Positions 10,583 to 21,343 of a stretch of DNA of 64,000 nucleotides are shown in pieces. Both the position numbers and the translations under genes were made by a program. Position 1 is the first letter of the stretch; the number at the start of each line of letters is the position of its first letter. Source of the DNA: Xestospongia muta (lineage: Eukaryota > Porifera > Demospongiae > Haplosclerida > Petrosiidae). The notes under the pieces were generated by a model. The model searched no databases, was not told the DNA's origin, and saw only the letters and a list, made by a program, of their open reading frames with translations. The stretch covers positions 11,187,592-11,251,591 of the forward strand of contig OY848918.1 of the NCBI GenBank assembly GCA_963693285.1. The letters are read 5' to 3'.

Positions 10583-11588
10583 ATGGTAAGATCAATGGAG
10601 TATTGATAGACCCACAGTATAGTTTTATGTACATAGTTAGGATTTGTTATTGTATCTAGATCTGTGAATAACAATTATTATTGTTATTATTATTATTATA
10701 TTGATGCAGGCAAGCTCAGTGCAAGATGAGCCAACAGATCTTAAAATGTTTGATCCTCAGTCATCATCTGGACTTTATGTACATGGATGTGATGAAAGAT
10801 TTCATGTCAGTGAAAGTCTGTCACCTCCTTACAAATGGATATGTTATTTGGAGATTGAATCAGATAGTGGTATTAAAAAAGTTGGTACTGGTTTCAAGAT
10901 TAATGTAGATGACGTTGAAGTAGGTTACCAAATCATTCTTACCAGTGCTCACTGTACTTATATTGCCGGTGATGGATTGAACTCCGGTAAATTAGCTAAG
11001 AAGATTACAGTTTATTTTCCAGGACAAGCTCCACAAGTAGCTACATCAACTGCTAACCAGTTATGGGCGTCTCCAGAGTATAAACAATATATAGAAAAGG
11101 ACAAGCACAGAGCAAGTCGAGATCATGACTATGGACTGATCAAATTACAAGGAAGTAGTAAAGGAGGATTTGGATGGAGTGCAAGAACTACTTGTAACAA
11201 GTTATGGGGTCGTGTTGTCAGTAATTGTGGTTATCCAGGAATAGTTCCGGAGAGAGGTGTTCATTTTACAAAAGAGAAAACATGTAACTCCAGTATAGAT
11301 ACTAAACATACTCGTGGACTGTGGATTGCCCCTCCTACTATGTGGATAACAGGTGGTGAGATCATCCATGTAACAGATGAGCGTGTATTTTACAAGAATG
11401 ATACAACTGGTGGTCAAAGTGGTAGTCCTGTATACACATGGTATAAAGGATATTGGACAGCGGTTGCTATACATAGTTATGGTGGTGAATTAAATTCAGG
11501 CACACGAATTCGTCCCGAGATGATTAAAAAGATTACAAAGTACCTTGAAGTTGGTGATTGGGGTCTTCTCTACAAACCAAAACACTAA
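10583..11588 (+). CDS. V8-like serine protease, type B, copy 2 (2 exons)
   Basis: ATG at 10583-10585 sits against a GTAAGATC donor. A 124-base intron ends in a short ATT run and TTGATGCAG, and exon 2 runs 10710-11588. The protein has 293 residues, starts MASSVQDEPTDLKMF, and has His82 (ILTSAHC), Asp141 (DHDYGLIKL) and Ser238 (GGQSGSPVYTW). Type B differs from type A by about 26 extra residues between NCGYPG and MWITGG. These include two or more candidate surface features (FTKEKTC, DTKHTRGLW), and the insert lies shortly before the Ser motif. No signal peptide. Probably functional. Confidence 0.85.
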
Positions 11589-11850
11589 TGTATATAGTTA
11601 TGTCATTTGTATAATGTAATATATTCAGTTAATTTTATCTTGTTTTAGTACAGAGGTTAAAAGTATGCAAAAATGTATAGTCTGAATTGAGACTTGTGTG
11701 GTGGGACATATTATAATTTTAACAGAAAGGCTATGAAATCATATTGCAAGGTATAAATAGTTGGTATATAGCAATCCCATAATAGTAACAATGTAAATTA
11801 TAAGTCATACTAGGACTTATTGTTTTTGAGAGTAGAATATCAATGATCAA

Positions 11851-13379
11851 TCAGTTGTTTGGTGAATGCTGTTGTGCATTGAGTATTTCTTTACTTAGAT
11901 CTAAACACCTTAGTAATTTGTGGAATAGTTTAAATGGATAAAGTTGTATATAGAGCATTGGTAAGAATATAATGAACACTAACACAATGATAGCAAACAT
12001 ACCAGCAAAACTATGAGCCACACATGCGCTATTCCATTCATGCCATGTTGTAGGATATAATAGTTGAAGAGAAGTAGCAGCAAACTGAGTGAAACATAAC
12101 AGACATATTGAGGCTATAGAATGAATCAAACAAGGTTCAATGTTAGTCATACGCCAGAAACGTGTTAGTAGACGATGAAGTGGTCTAGTGATAGTGACTA
12201 CACACCTAAATCCTTTATCATACATTGTAATCCAGGTATAGATCAAGAATAGAAGGACCAGTGGATAGGTTGGTATGATATACCAGAATGATATAGTTTG
12301 TAATGGTTTCATGTGTGGTGTGATACAGAGAGGATGGGATAAAAAAGTTAGAAAATCCAAATTAAATATATTACAAGGCATTATATACCATTTTATTTCG
12401 TTGATTGAACGATCATAATTATAAAAATAACCATTACTGTCAATTGCAACATTAAGACTTAGATTTAGATACACTATACTAATCATTTGACAATAGAAGA
12501 CTACTCCAATCATAAAACCATCGGTCAATTGTATGTTGAAGACTGTTATTATCAACACAACTAGTGTTACTGGTAAGAGTTGTATTAAGATAAACATCAT
12601 CCAACCTGGTATTGATGGATACTGGTCACATTGGACACACTTATCAAGCTGATTAATAGAAACCCCATAACCATCAGCACATTTTCCTATTTTACTATCT
12701 GTGCAATTTGTAGACTGTTTTAGAATTATCGATAAATTGGATTCTAGTATTTAGACTATTGACAAATAGGTTTGAATTGATGGTATAACTTCACTGGAAT
12801 TTATTACAATATTATAAATAAAATAAAAGAGTTATAAAGTCATCAGTCCAATAGTCAACATATATTATGTCACATTGTTGATTACTATCAAATGATGCTG
12901 GACCAGAGACAATGCAAACTTTCAAATTATATCTCCAATCAAAATTTACATCGTTACAGTCATAGATTGATGGATATATAAAAAATGGTATTTCAGAGAA
13001 AGCTGTGTTGTTATCTGGGTTAAAATTATAATAATCGCAATGTGACATTTTTCATTTCGAGCTTAGACACTCCAACATCCTGTTAGCAATACCAAGCTTA
13101 GAACCATACTCATTAGAACTATATTGATTGAGTCCAGTACTATTATTACCAGACTTTATGACTATATCAATTAACTGAACATTGTGTTGTATATTGAATA
13201 TTGTTGTGTTGTAGTCCTTGTAGAGCTAAATTGAGAGTAACACAAGGTGTCTTGTCTCCTCCATTCCAACAAAAGGTATTGTTCATACCAAATGATGAAC
13301 TGACATAGATCTCATACTGCCAGTTAGCAGCGAATATATGGGAAGCAAAGAGAGAGATAAAGACAGCCAACATCAACAT
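11851..13379 (-). pseudogene. Broken copy of the beta-helix/multi-span membrane protein
   Basis: Three separate minus-strand open pieces match successive parts of the intact gene at 22985-25270. They are the signal peptide and NWQYEIYVSSSFG start (13379 downward), a middle Cys-rich piece (about 13048-12812) and the membrane region with FNIQLTDGFMIG, TRPLHRLL and CFTQFAATS (about 12600-11851). Frames are interrupted, a long central beta-helix portion is missing, and the C-terminus is truncated after KLFHKLL. It lies between modules 2 and 3 of the protease array and was evidently carried in with the duplication. Confidence 0.85.
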
Positions 13380-13944
13380 GTTTACAAGTAGATCATAATG
13401 TATCTAAAAAATTATTTTGGTATACATTGTAATCTGATAAGCTCACATTTCTTTGTAAAATGGGCTTGACAGTCATTATAGTATTATACTACAATTTGTA
13501 TTATTATATAACGAAAGGCACAGCTGTCCTATCTTATTATAACTTACTATGAAATAATGCAAACAATTGTCTTTGGATATTTTCCACTAATGGACATACT
13601 AACTCTCTTCATAATACCACACATCCCTAATCAAAACATACCATTACTTTTCCTATGTCCTTATAGTTCCTACTAAAATATATCATACTCCATTACAACT
13701 GTTGTTCTCTAAGTGTTTACAACCATTACTATAACAGTTGTAAGAAAGCATCAATTGAATATTAATATTACTGAACTGATAGTTCTGTAATATTGTACTC
13801 CCATAGTTATTAGAAGAAAACAACAAAAATTTACTTGCAGTCAAAAAACTGACACAATTAGAAATTAACATTACTATGAATATTAATTATTATAACTATA
13901 TTTGTTAGCAGTCCAATATAAAAGATGTGTCATGTAGATCATAT
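13380..13944. other. Copied upstream flank of the membrane-protein gene
   Basis: This matches the flank of the intact membrane gene up to about 25815, including a 62-residue minus-strand open stretch (13683-13871). The stretch recurs at 17714-17902 and, in degraded form, around 25580-25740. It ends at TGTCATGTAGA, where similarity switches to the C-type protease gene. It is probably non-coding. Confidence 0.6.
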
Positions 13945-14101
13945 TTTCATACTCCAAACCAGCTAAAATTGACATGGGGAAGATATACTTCCTCTGAGAG
14001 ACTATTTTGAGAGGAAGTAGTAAATCAGTTGGATGTACTTTCACCCCTAGTGGTAGATTTAGTGGTTCCCATGAAACATAGTCATCACTAGCAGTGGCCA
14101 T
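13945..14101 (-). pseudogene. 5' stub of type C protease, copy 3
   Basis: The first 50 or so codons of a C gene (ATG at 14101, MATASDDYVSWEPLNL onward) run to LAGLEYE and then stop matching. The entire protease domain is gone. The same stub structure and junction are present in C4, so one truncation event was later duplicated. Confidence 0.85.
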
Positions 14102-14320
14102 TACTTTCAAAGCAGTCTTTGTTTATCTGACAACTAATTAAATAATGTTGGTTGTCGTCTACGTGACTAAAGACGATTTGACCTGATCATGACCTGTCCT
14201 GACCTGACCTGACCTGACCTTTAATAAAAACATTAACTAGCATCTATTTAATTAACTAGACCAAACGCTCTTTCATTTATTATAGAACGTGAAGTTGCTA
14301 CTTCTATCAGACAGCAAGTC
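14102..14320. promoter_or_regulatory. Divergent promoter C3 stub/A3 with TGACCT cluster
   Basis: TGACCT half-sites run between about 14179 and 14220. The last four are in a TGACC pentamer run, unlike the DR4 spacing in modules 1 and 2. Confidence 0.4.
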
Positions 14321-15240
14321 ATGGTAAGAACTATTTTGCTTAGGATTTCCACTGATTCTTATTAGTGGATGTGGATTTACAAGTTGCTTCTTTCTCTTTC
14401 TTAATGTAGGCATCTCAACCTCCACCAACGGATCTACAACTTCCTAATCCTAATGAGTCATTTGGTGCTTGCGTAGGTGAAACTACAGGTTTGATTGACG
14501 GAACACTTTTTGGAAAAGACGAAAGATTTCGTGTTTATCCGTCCATTTCTCCTCCCTACAAGTGGATCTGCTATTTGGAAATTGAGTCAGAAAGTGGCAG
14601 TAAATGGATTGGTTCTGGTTTTAAGATTAATGTAAAACCTGAAGTCGGTCACCAAGTTATTCTTACCAGTGCTCAGTGCACTTATATCGGTGGTGATGAA
14701 TTTGATCCTGGTAAATTAGCTAAGAAAATTACTGTTTATTTTCCAGGACAAGCTCCACAAGTAGCTACGTCAGCTGCTAACCAGTTATGGGCATGTCCAG
14801 AGTATATACAATATAAAGAAGAGGATAAACACAGAGCAAGTCAAGATCACAATTATGGACTGATCAAGTTACCAGGAAGTAGTGAAGGAGGATTTGGATG
14901 GAGTGCAATAGCTAGTGATAATAAGTTATTTGATCGTGTTGTCACTATATGTGGTTACCCTGGTGATAAGCGTCCCTTTGGCCAGCTATGGATAACAGGT
15001 GGAAAAGTTACTGGAGTTAAAGAAAATCGTATATATTATAAGAATGATACATATGGTGGTCAAAGTGGTAGTCCAGTCTACACATGGCTTAAAGGATATT
15101 GGACCGTTGTTGGTATACACTGTTGTGGTGGTTACTCAAATTCTGCTACTCGAATTCGTCCAGAGATGATTGAGAATATAACGAAACATCTAGGTATTAA
15201 AAGTGATAGTTGGGGCCTTCATGCAGATCCACAATATTGA
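14321..15240 (+). CDS. V8-like protease homologue lacking catalytic His and Asp (type A, copy 3)
   Basis: ATG 14321-14323, intron 14324-14409, exon 2 14410-15240; 277 residues with an uninterrupted frame. The catalytic His is Gln90 (ILTSAQCTY) and the catalytic Asp is Asn149 (DHNYGLIKLPG). Ser220 in GGQSGSPVYTW is kept. By knowledge of trypsin-fold enzymes this cannot be a normal protease, yet length, splice sites and the rest of the domain are preserved. It is therefore a pseudoenzyme candidate, or a recent pseudogene that has not yet collected frame breaks. Confidence 0.82.
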
Positions 15241-16276
15241 CATTGTAGTTAATTTACACACTGGACATCAGTAGTTTTTTATGTAGTAATTAAAATTTTA
15301 GTGACCGATAATTTTTGTTTTTGTTTCAATGTACATCAATATATTATTTGAGTGTTACAAATTTTAATAAAAATATTATACGAATGGTGGGTATGACCTT
15401 ACATGAATACTGCTTTGATAGAATCTGATCCAGAGAACTGTAAATATCCTTACCCAGTACTGGGGATTAGATGAGTCAACTAATTATTTATTCAGTTATT
15501 GCAGTGATGTTGCTTTAAGTGAAAATGATTTCTTTTATGTTTAAATAACCAAGTAATTAACATGTCAGACTGATAGTAAGTATCTTTAATGAGTGAGAGT
15601 TGGTTCATACAATCTAAAGTACATAATGATAACAGTATGTTAGTGCAGATAATCATTGATAAAAGCAATTCAAAGTTAAGTTAATTCTATTGGGTTTGTG
15701 TTTATTTAGGGACAAACTTTTCACTAGCACTAAATATAGGCTCATGCACCTGACATATTATTAAGAATCAATACTGCTGATAAACTATCTTATATGATCT
15801 ATCATATGTCTTCTCATATTACCTTCATATTTTGTAAGCAATGTAGAGGATATAATATGTTGCCACATAGTTAAGACCAAGAAAGGTTACCATATATCTA
15901 TAGATGTTACCTGAGGTTTCCATGGAGCTACCTTCTGTCCTGATTTGACCTGATCCATAAACTCAATTAGATATTATAATAGTCACGTTTATTGGCATGG
16001 TAGATTTAGTAATACAATTATAAGCAATGAACATCCAGTACTGTTTATGGATTCTTGACCTGACCTGACCCCATCTATAAGGATAACGTTGAGTGTCATT
16101 AACACTATATATTTGAAAATTGCTCAAGTCAACCACCTACCTGAATTAATAGCAGGAAATGCAGATATGTTTATTAAACGTCACATAATGACCCGTTTGA
16201 TCTCGTTTATAAGGATAAAGTTGAGGATTATAAGATTATTGTTGTTATATTCGACAGCTTAGACAAGTCAAGTCCA
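15241..16276. other. Spacer between A3 and B3
   Basis: Module spacer, nearly the same as after A1 and A4, with TGACCT sites near 16057-16070. No gene seen. Confidence 0.5.
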
Positions 16277-17268
16277 ATGGTAAGATCGATGGAGTATAGA
16301 TAAACACCCACAGTATAATAGTTTTATGTCCATAGTTAGGATTTGTTATTGTACATCTAGATCTGTGAATAACAATTATTATTGTTATTATTATTATTAT
16401 ATTGATGCAGGCAAGCTCAGTACAAGATGAACCAACAGATCTTAAAATGTTTGATCCTCAGTCATCATCTGGACTTTTTATAGATGGATGTGATGAAAGA
16501 TTTCATGTCAGCGAAAGTCTGTCACCTCCTTACAAATAGATATGTTATTTGGAGATTGAATCAGATAGTGGCATTAAAAAAGTTGGAATTGGTTTCAAGA
16601 TCAATGTAGATGATGTCAAAGTCGGTCACCAAATTACTCACCTGTACTTACATTGCCGGTGATGAATTCAATCCTGCTAAATTAGCTAAGAAGATTTTCC
16701 AGGACAAGCTCCACAAGTAGCTACATCAGCTGCTAACCAGTTATGGGCATGTCCAGAGTATATACAATATATAGAAGAAGATAAACACAGAGCAAGTCAA
16801 GATAATGACTATAGACTGATCAAGTTAGAAGGAAGTAGTAAAGGAGGATTTGGATGGAGTGCAAGAACTACTTGTAATAAGTTATGGGGTCGTGTTGTCA
16901 GTAATTGTGGTTATCCAGGAGTAGTTCCGGAGAGAGGTGTTCATTTTACAAAAGAGAAAACAAGTAATTCCAGTATAGATACTAAACATACTCGTGGACT
17001 ATGGATTGCCCCTGCTACTATGTGGATAACAGGTGGTGAGATCACACATGTAACAGATGAAAGTGTATTTTACAAGAATGATACAACAGGTGGTCAAAGT
17101 GGTAGTCCCGTATACACATGGTATAAAGGATATTGGACAGCTGTTGCTATACATAGTTATGGTGGTGAATTAAATTCAGGCACACGAATTCGTCCCGAGA
17201 TGATTAAAAAGATTACAGAGTATCTTGAAGTTGGTGATTGGGGTCATCTCTACAAACCAAAACATTAA
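16277..17268 (+). pseudogene. Decayed V8-like protease, type B, copy 3
   Basis: The start ATG (16277-16279) and both splice sites (intron 16280-16410) are intact. Exon 2 has a TGG to TAG stop at 16537-16539. A deletion near 16635-16650 removes the LTSAH codons, and a further deletion near 16695 removes the codons for ITVYF. The 3' part from 17020 is still open and carries GGQSGSPVYTW. Confidence 0.85.
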
Positions 17269-17974
17269 TGTATATAGTTATGTCATATATATAATGTATT
17301 CAGTTAATTTTGTTACAGTACAGAGATTAAAAGTATACGAAATATATAGTCTGAATTGAGACTTGTGTGGTCGGACACATTATAATTTTAACAGAAATGC
17401 TATGAAATTATATTGCAATAGTTGGTATATAGCAATCCCATAATAGCAACAATGTAAATTATAAGTCATACTAGGACACACTAGACTTATTTTTTGAGAG
17501 TGAAATATCAAATCAGTTGTGTGTTGAAGGCTCTAACATTTTGTCTTTTGTTAACATGTAATTTTTGGAACTGACAACTGTGAGAAGTAGCCTACTGACT
17601 GCCAATGAATTATAATGTAATTGTGATTTTAATTTAATAAATCTCACATTCCTAATCTATTACAAAACATACTATTACTTTTCCTATGTCCTTATAGTTC
17701 CTACTAAAATATATCATACTCCATTACAACTGTTGTTCTCCAAGTGTTTACAACCATTACTATAACAGTTGTAAGAAAGTATTAATTGAATATTAATATT
17801 ACTGAACTGATAGTTCTGTAATATTGTGCTCCCATAGTTATTAGAAGAAAACAACAAAAATTTACTTGCAGTCAAAAAACTGACACAATTAGAAATTAAC
17901 ATTACTATGAATATTAATTATTATAACTATATTTGTTAGCAGTCCAATATAAAAGATGTGTCATGTAGATCATA
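17269..17974. other. B3 3' flank joined to copied membrane-gene flank
   Basis: After the B3 tail, the sequence from about 17640 is the same membrane-gene flank as at 13600-13944, here without the membrane gene body. The 62-residue open stretch is at 17714-17902. Confidence 0.5.
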
Positions 17975-18132
17975 TTTTCATACTTCAAACCAGCTAAGAT
18001 TGACATGGGGAAGATATACTTCCTCTGAGAGACTATTTTGAGAGGAAGTTGTAAATCAGTTGGCTGTACTTTCACCCCTAGTGGTAGATTTAGTGGTTCC
18101 CATGAAACATAGTCATCACTAGCAGTGGCCAT
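17975..18132 (-). pseudogene. 5' stub of type C protease, copy 4
   Basis: Same truncated C gene as copy 3 (ATG at 18132), ending at LAGLKYE. Only the N-terminal extension remains. Confidence 0.85.
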
Positions 18133-18351
18133 TACTTTCAAAGCAGTCTTTGTTTATCTGACAACTAATTAAATAATGTTGGTTGTCGTCTACGTGACTA
18201 AAGATGATTTGACCTGATCATGACCTGTCCTGACCTGACCTGACCTGACCTTTAATAAAAACGTTAACTAGCATCTATTTAAATAACTACACCAAACGCT
18301 CTTTCATTTATTATAGAACGTGAAATTGCTACTTCTATCAGACAGCAAGTC
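18133..18351. promoter_or_regulatory. Divergent promoter C4 stub/A4 with TGACCT cluster
   Basis: TGACCT half-sites between about 18209 and 18250, arranged as in module 3. Confidence 0.4.
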
Positions 18352-19252
18352 ATGGTAAGAAATATTTGCTTAGGCTTTCCACTGATTGTTATTAGTGAGT
18401 GTGACTTTAGAAGTTGCTTTTTTTTCGTTCTTAATGTAGGCATCTCAACCTCTACCAACGGATCTACAACTTCCTAATCCTAATGAGTCATTTGGTGCTT
18501 GCGTAGGTGAAGCTACAGGTTTGATTGAAAGAGCACATTTTAAAAAAGATGAAAGATTTCGTGTTTATCCGTCCATTTCTCCTCCCTACAAGTGGATCTG
18601 CTATTTGGAAATTGAGTCAGAAAGTGGCAGTAAATGGATTGGTTCTGGTTTTAAGATTAATGTAAAACCTGAAGTCGGTCACCAAGTTATTCTTACCAGT
18701 GCTCAGTGCACTTATATCGGTGGTAAATCAGCTAAGAAAATTACAGTTTATTTTCCAGGACAAGCTCCACAAGTAGCTACGTCAGCTGCTAACCAGTTAT
18801 GGGCATGTCCAGAGTATATACAATATAAAGAAGAGGATAAACACAGAGCAAGTCAAGATCACGATTATGGACTGATCAAGTTACCAGGAAGTAGTGAAGG
18901 AGGATTTGGATGGAGTGCAATAGCTAGTGATAATAAGTTATTTGATCGTGTTGTCACTATATGTGGTTACCCTGGTGATAAGCGACCCATTGGCCAGCTA
19001 TGGATAACAGGTGGAAAAGTTACTGGAGTTAAAGAAAATCGTATATATTATAAGTGTGATACATATGGTGGTCAAAGTGGTAGTCCAGTCTACACATGGC
19101 TTAAAGGATATTGGACCGTTGTTGGTATACATGGTTATGGTGGTTACTCAAATTCTGCTCCTCGAATTCGTCCAGAGATGATTGAGAATATAACGAAACA
19201 TCTAGGTATTAAAAGTGATAGTTGGGGCCTTCGTGCAGATCCACAACATTGA
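18352..19252 (+). CDS. V8-like protease homologue lacking catalytic His (type A, copy 4)
   Basis: ATG 18352-18354, intron 18355-18439, exon 2 18440-19252; 271 residues. It has Gln90 in TSAQC in place of the catalytic His, but keeps the Asp (DHDYGLI) and Ser (GGQSGSPVYTW). The frame and splice sites are intact. The shared His-to-Gln change shows A3 and A4 descend from one already inactive copy; A3 then lost the Asp too. Confidence 0.83.
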
Positions 19253-20335
19253 CATTGTAGTTAATTTACACACTGGACATCAGTAGTTTAATATGTAGTA
19301 ATTAAAATTTTAGTGACTGATAATTTTTGTTTTTGTTTCAATGTACATCAATATATTATTTGAGTGTTACAAATTTTAATAAAAAATATTATACGAATGG
19401 TGGGTGTGACCTTACATGAATACTGCTTTGATAGAATCTGATCCAGAGAGCTGTATATATCCTTGCCCAATACTGGGGATTAGATGAGTCAACTAATTAT
19501 TTATTCAGTTATTGCAGTGATGTTGCTTTAAGTGAAAATGATTTCTTTTATGTTTAAATAACCAAGTAATTAACATGTCAGAATGATAGTAAGTATCTTT
19601 AATGAGTGAGAGTTGGTTCATACAATCTAAAGTACATAATGATAACAGTATGTTAGTGCAGATAATCATTGATAAAAGCAATTCAAAGTTAAGTTAATTC
19701 TATTGGGTTTGTGTTTATTTAGGGACAAACTTTTCACTAGCACTAAATATAGGCTTATGCACTTGACATATTATTAAGAATCAATACTGCTGATAAACTA
19801 TCTTATATGATCTATCATATGTCTTCTCATATTACCTTCATATTTTGTAAGCAATGTAGAGGATATAATATGTTGCCACATAGTTAAAACCAAGAAAGGT
19901 TACTATATATACTATGGATGATATCTGAGGTTTCCATGGAGCTACCTTCTGTCCTGATCTGACCTGATCCATAAACTCAATTATTATATATTATATAATA
20001 ATTATATATTTATAATAATCACATTTATTGTCATGGTAGACTTAGTAATACAATTATAAGCAATGAACATCCAGTACTGTTTATGGATTCTTGACCTGAT
20101 CTGACCCCATCTATAAGGATAACGTTGAGTGTCATTAACACTATATATTTGAAAGTATACAAGTTGCTCAAGTCAACCACCCACCTGAATTAATAGCAGG
20201 AAGTGCAGATATGTTTATTAAACGTCATCATGATGACCAGTTTGATCTCGTTTAATAAAATATAAGGATAAAGTTGAGGATTATAAGATTATTATTATAT
20301 TTGACAGCTTAGACAAGTCAAGTGACTCAAGTCCA
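19253..20335. other. Spacer between A4 and B4
   Basis: Module spacer with an AT-rich expansion near 19985-20015 and a TGACCT-like pair near 20091. The leader frame seen before B2 is interrupted here by an in-frame TAA at about 20255. Confidence 0.5.
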
Positions 20336-21343
20336 ATGGTAAGATCGATGGAGTATAGATAAACACCCACAGTATAGTTTTATGTCCATAGTTAGGATTT
20401 GTTATTGTATCTAGATCTGTGAATAACAATTATTATTGTTATTATTATTATTATATTGATGCAGGCAAGCTCAGTGCAAGATGAGCCAACAGATCTTAAA
20501 ATGTTTGATCCTCAGTCATCATCTGGACCTTGTATACATGGATATGATGAAAGATTTCATGTCAGCGAAAGTCTGTCACCTCCTTACAAGTGGATATGTT
20601 ATTTGGAGATTGAATCAGATAGTGGTATTAAAAAAGTTGGTACTGGTTTCAAGATTAATGTAGATGATGTTGAAGTTGGTCACCAAATCATTCTTACCAG
20701 TGCTCACTGTACTTACATTGCCGGTGATGAATTCAACCCCGGTAAATTAGCTAAGAAGATTACAGTTTATTTTCCAGGACAAGCTCCACAAGTAGCTACA
20801 TCAGCTGCTAACCAGTTATGGGCATGTCCAGAGTATATACAATATATAGAAGAAGATAAACACAGAGCAAGTCAAGATAATGACTATGGACTGATCAAGT
20901 TAGAAGGAAGTAGTAAAGGAGGATTTGGATGGAGTGCAAGAACTACTTGTAATAAGTTATGGGGTCGTGTTGTCAGTAATTGTGGTTATCCAGGAGTAGT
21001 TCCGGAGAGAGGTGTTCATTTTACAAAAGAGGAAACTTGTAACTCCAGTATAGATACTAAACATACTCGTGGACTGTGGATTGCCCCTGCTACTATGTGG
21101 ATAACAGGTGGTGAGATCACACATGTAACAGATGAGCGTGTATTTTACAAGAATGATACAACAGGTGGTCAAAGTGGTAGTCCCGTATACACGTGGTATA
21201 AAGGATATTGGACAGCTGTTGCTATACATAGTTATGGTGGTGAATTAAATTCAGGCACACGAATTCGTCCCGAGATGATTAAAAAGATTACAGAGTACCT
21301 TGAAGTTTGTGATTGGGGTCTTCTCTACAAACCAAAACATTAA
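20336..21343 (+). CDS. V8-like serine protease, type B, copy 4 (2 exons)
   Basis: ATG 20336-20338, intron 20339-20464, exon 2 20465-21343, giving 293 residues. The triad is complete: His82 (ILTSAHC), Asp (DNDYGLIKL) and Ser (GGQSGSPVYTW). It carries the type B insert between NCGYPG and MWITGG. Very similar to B2, so these two are the surviving active B genes while B1 and B3 are dead. No signal peptide. Confidence 0.85.
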
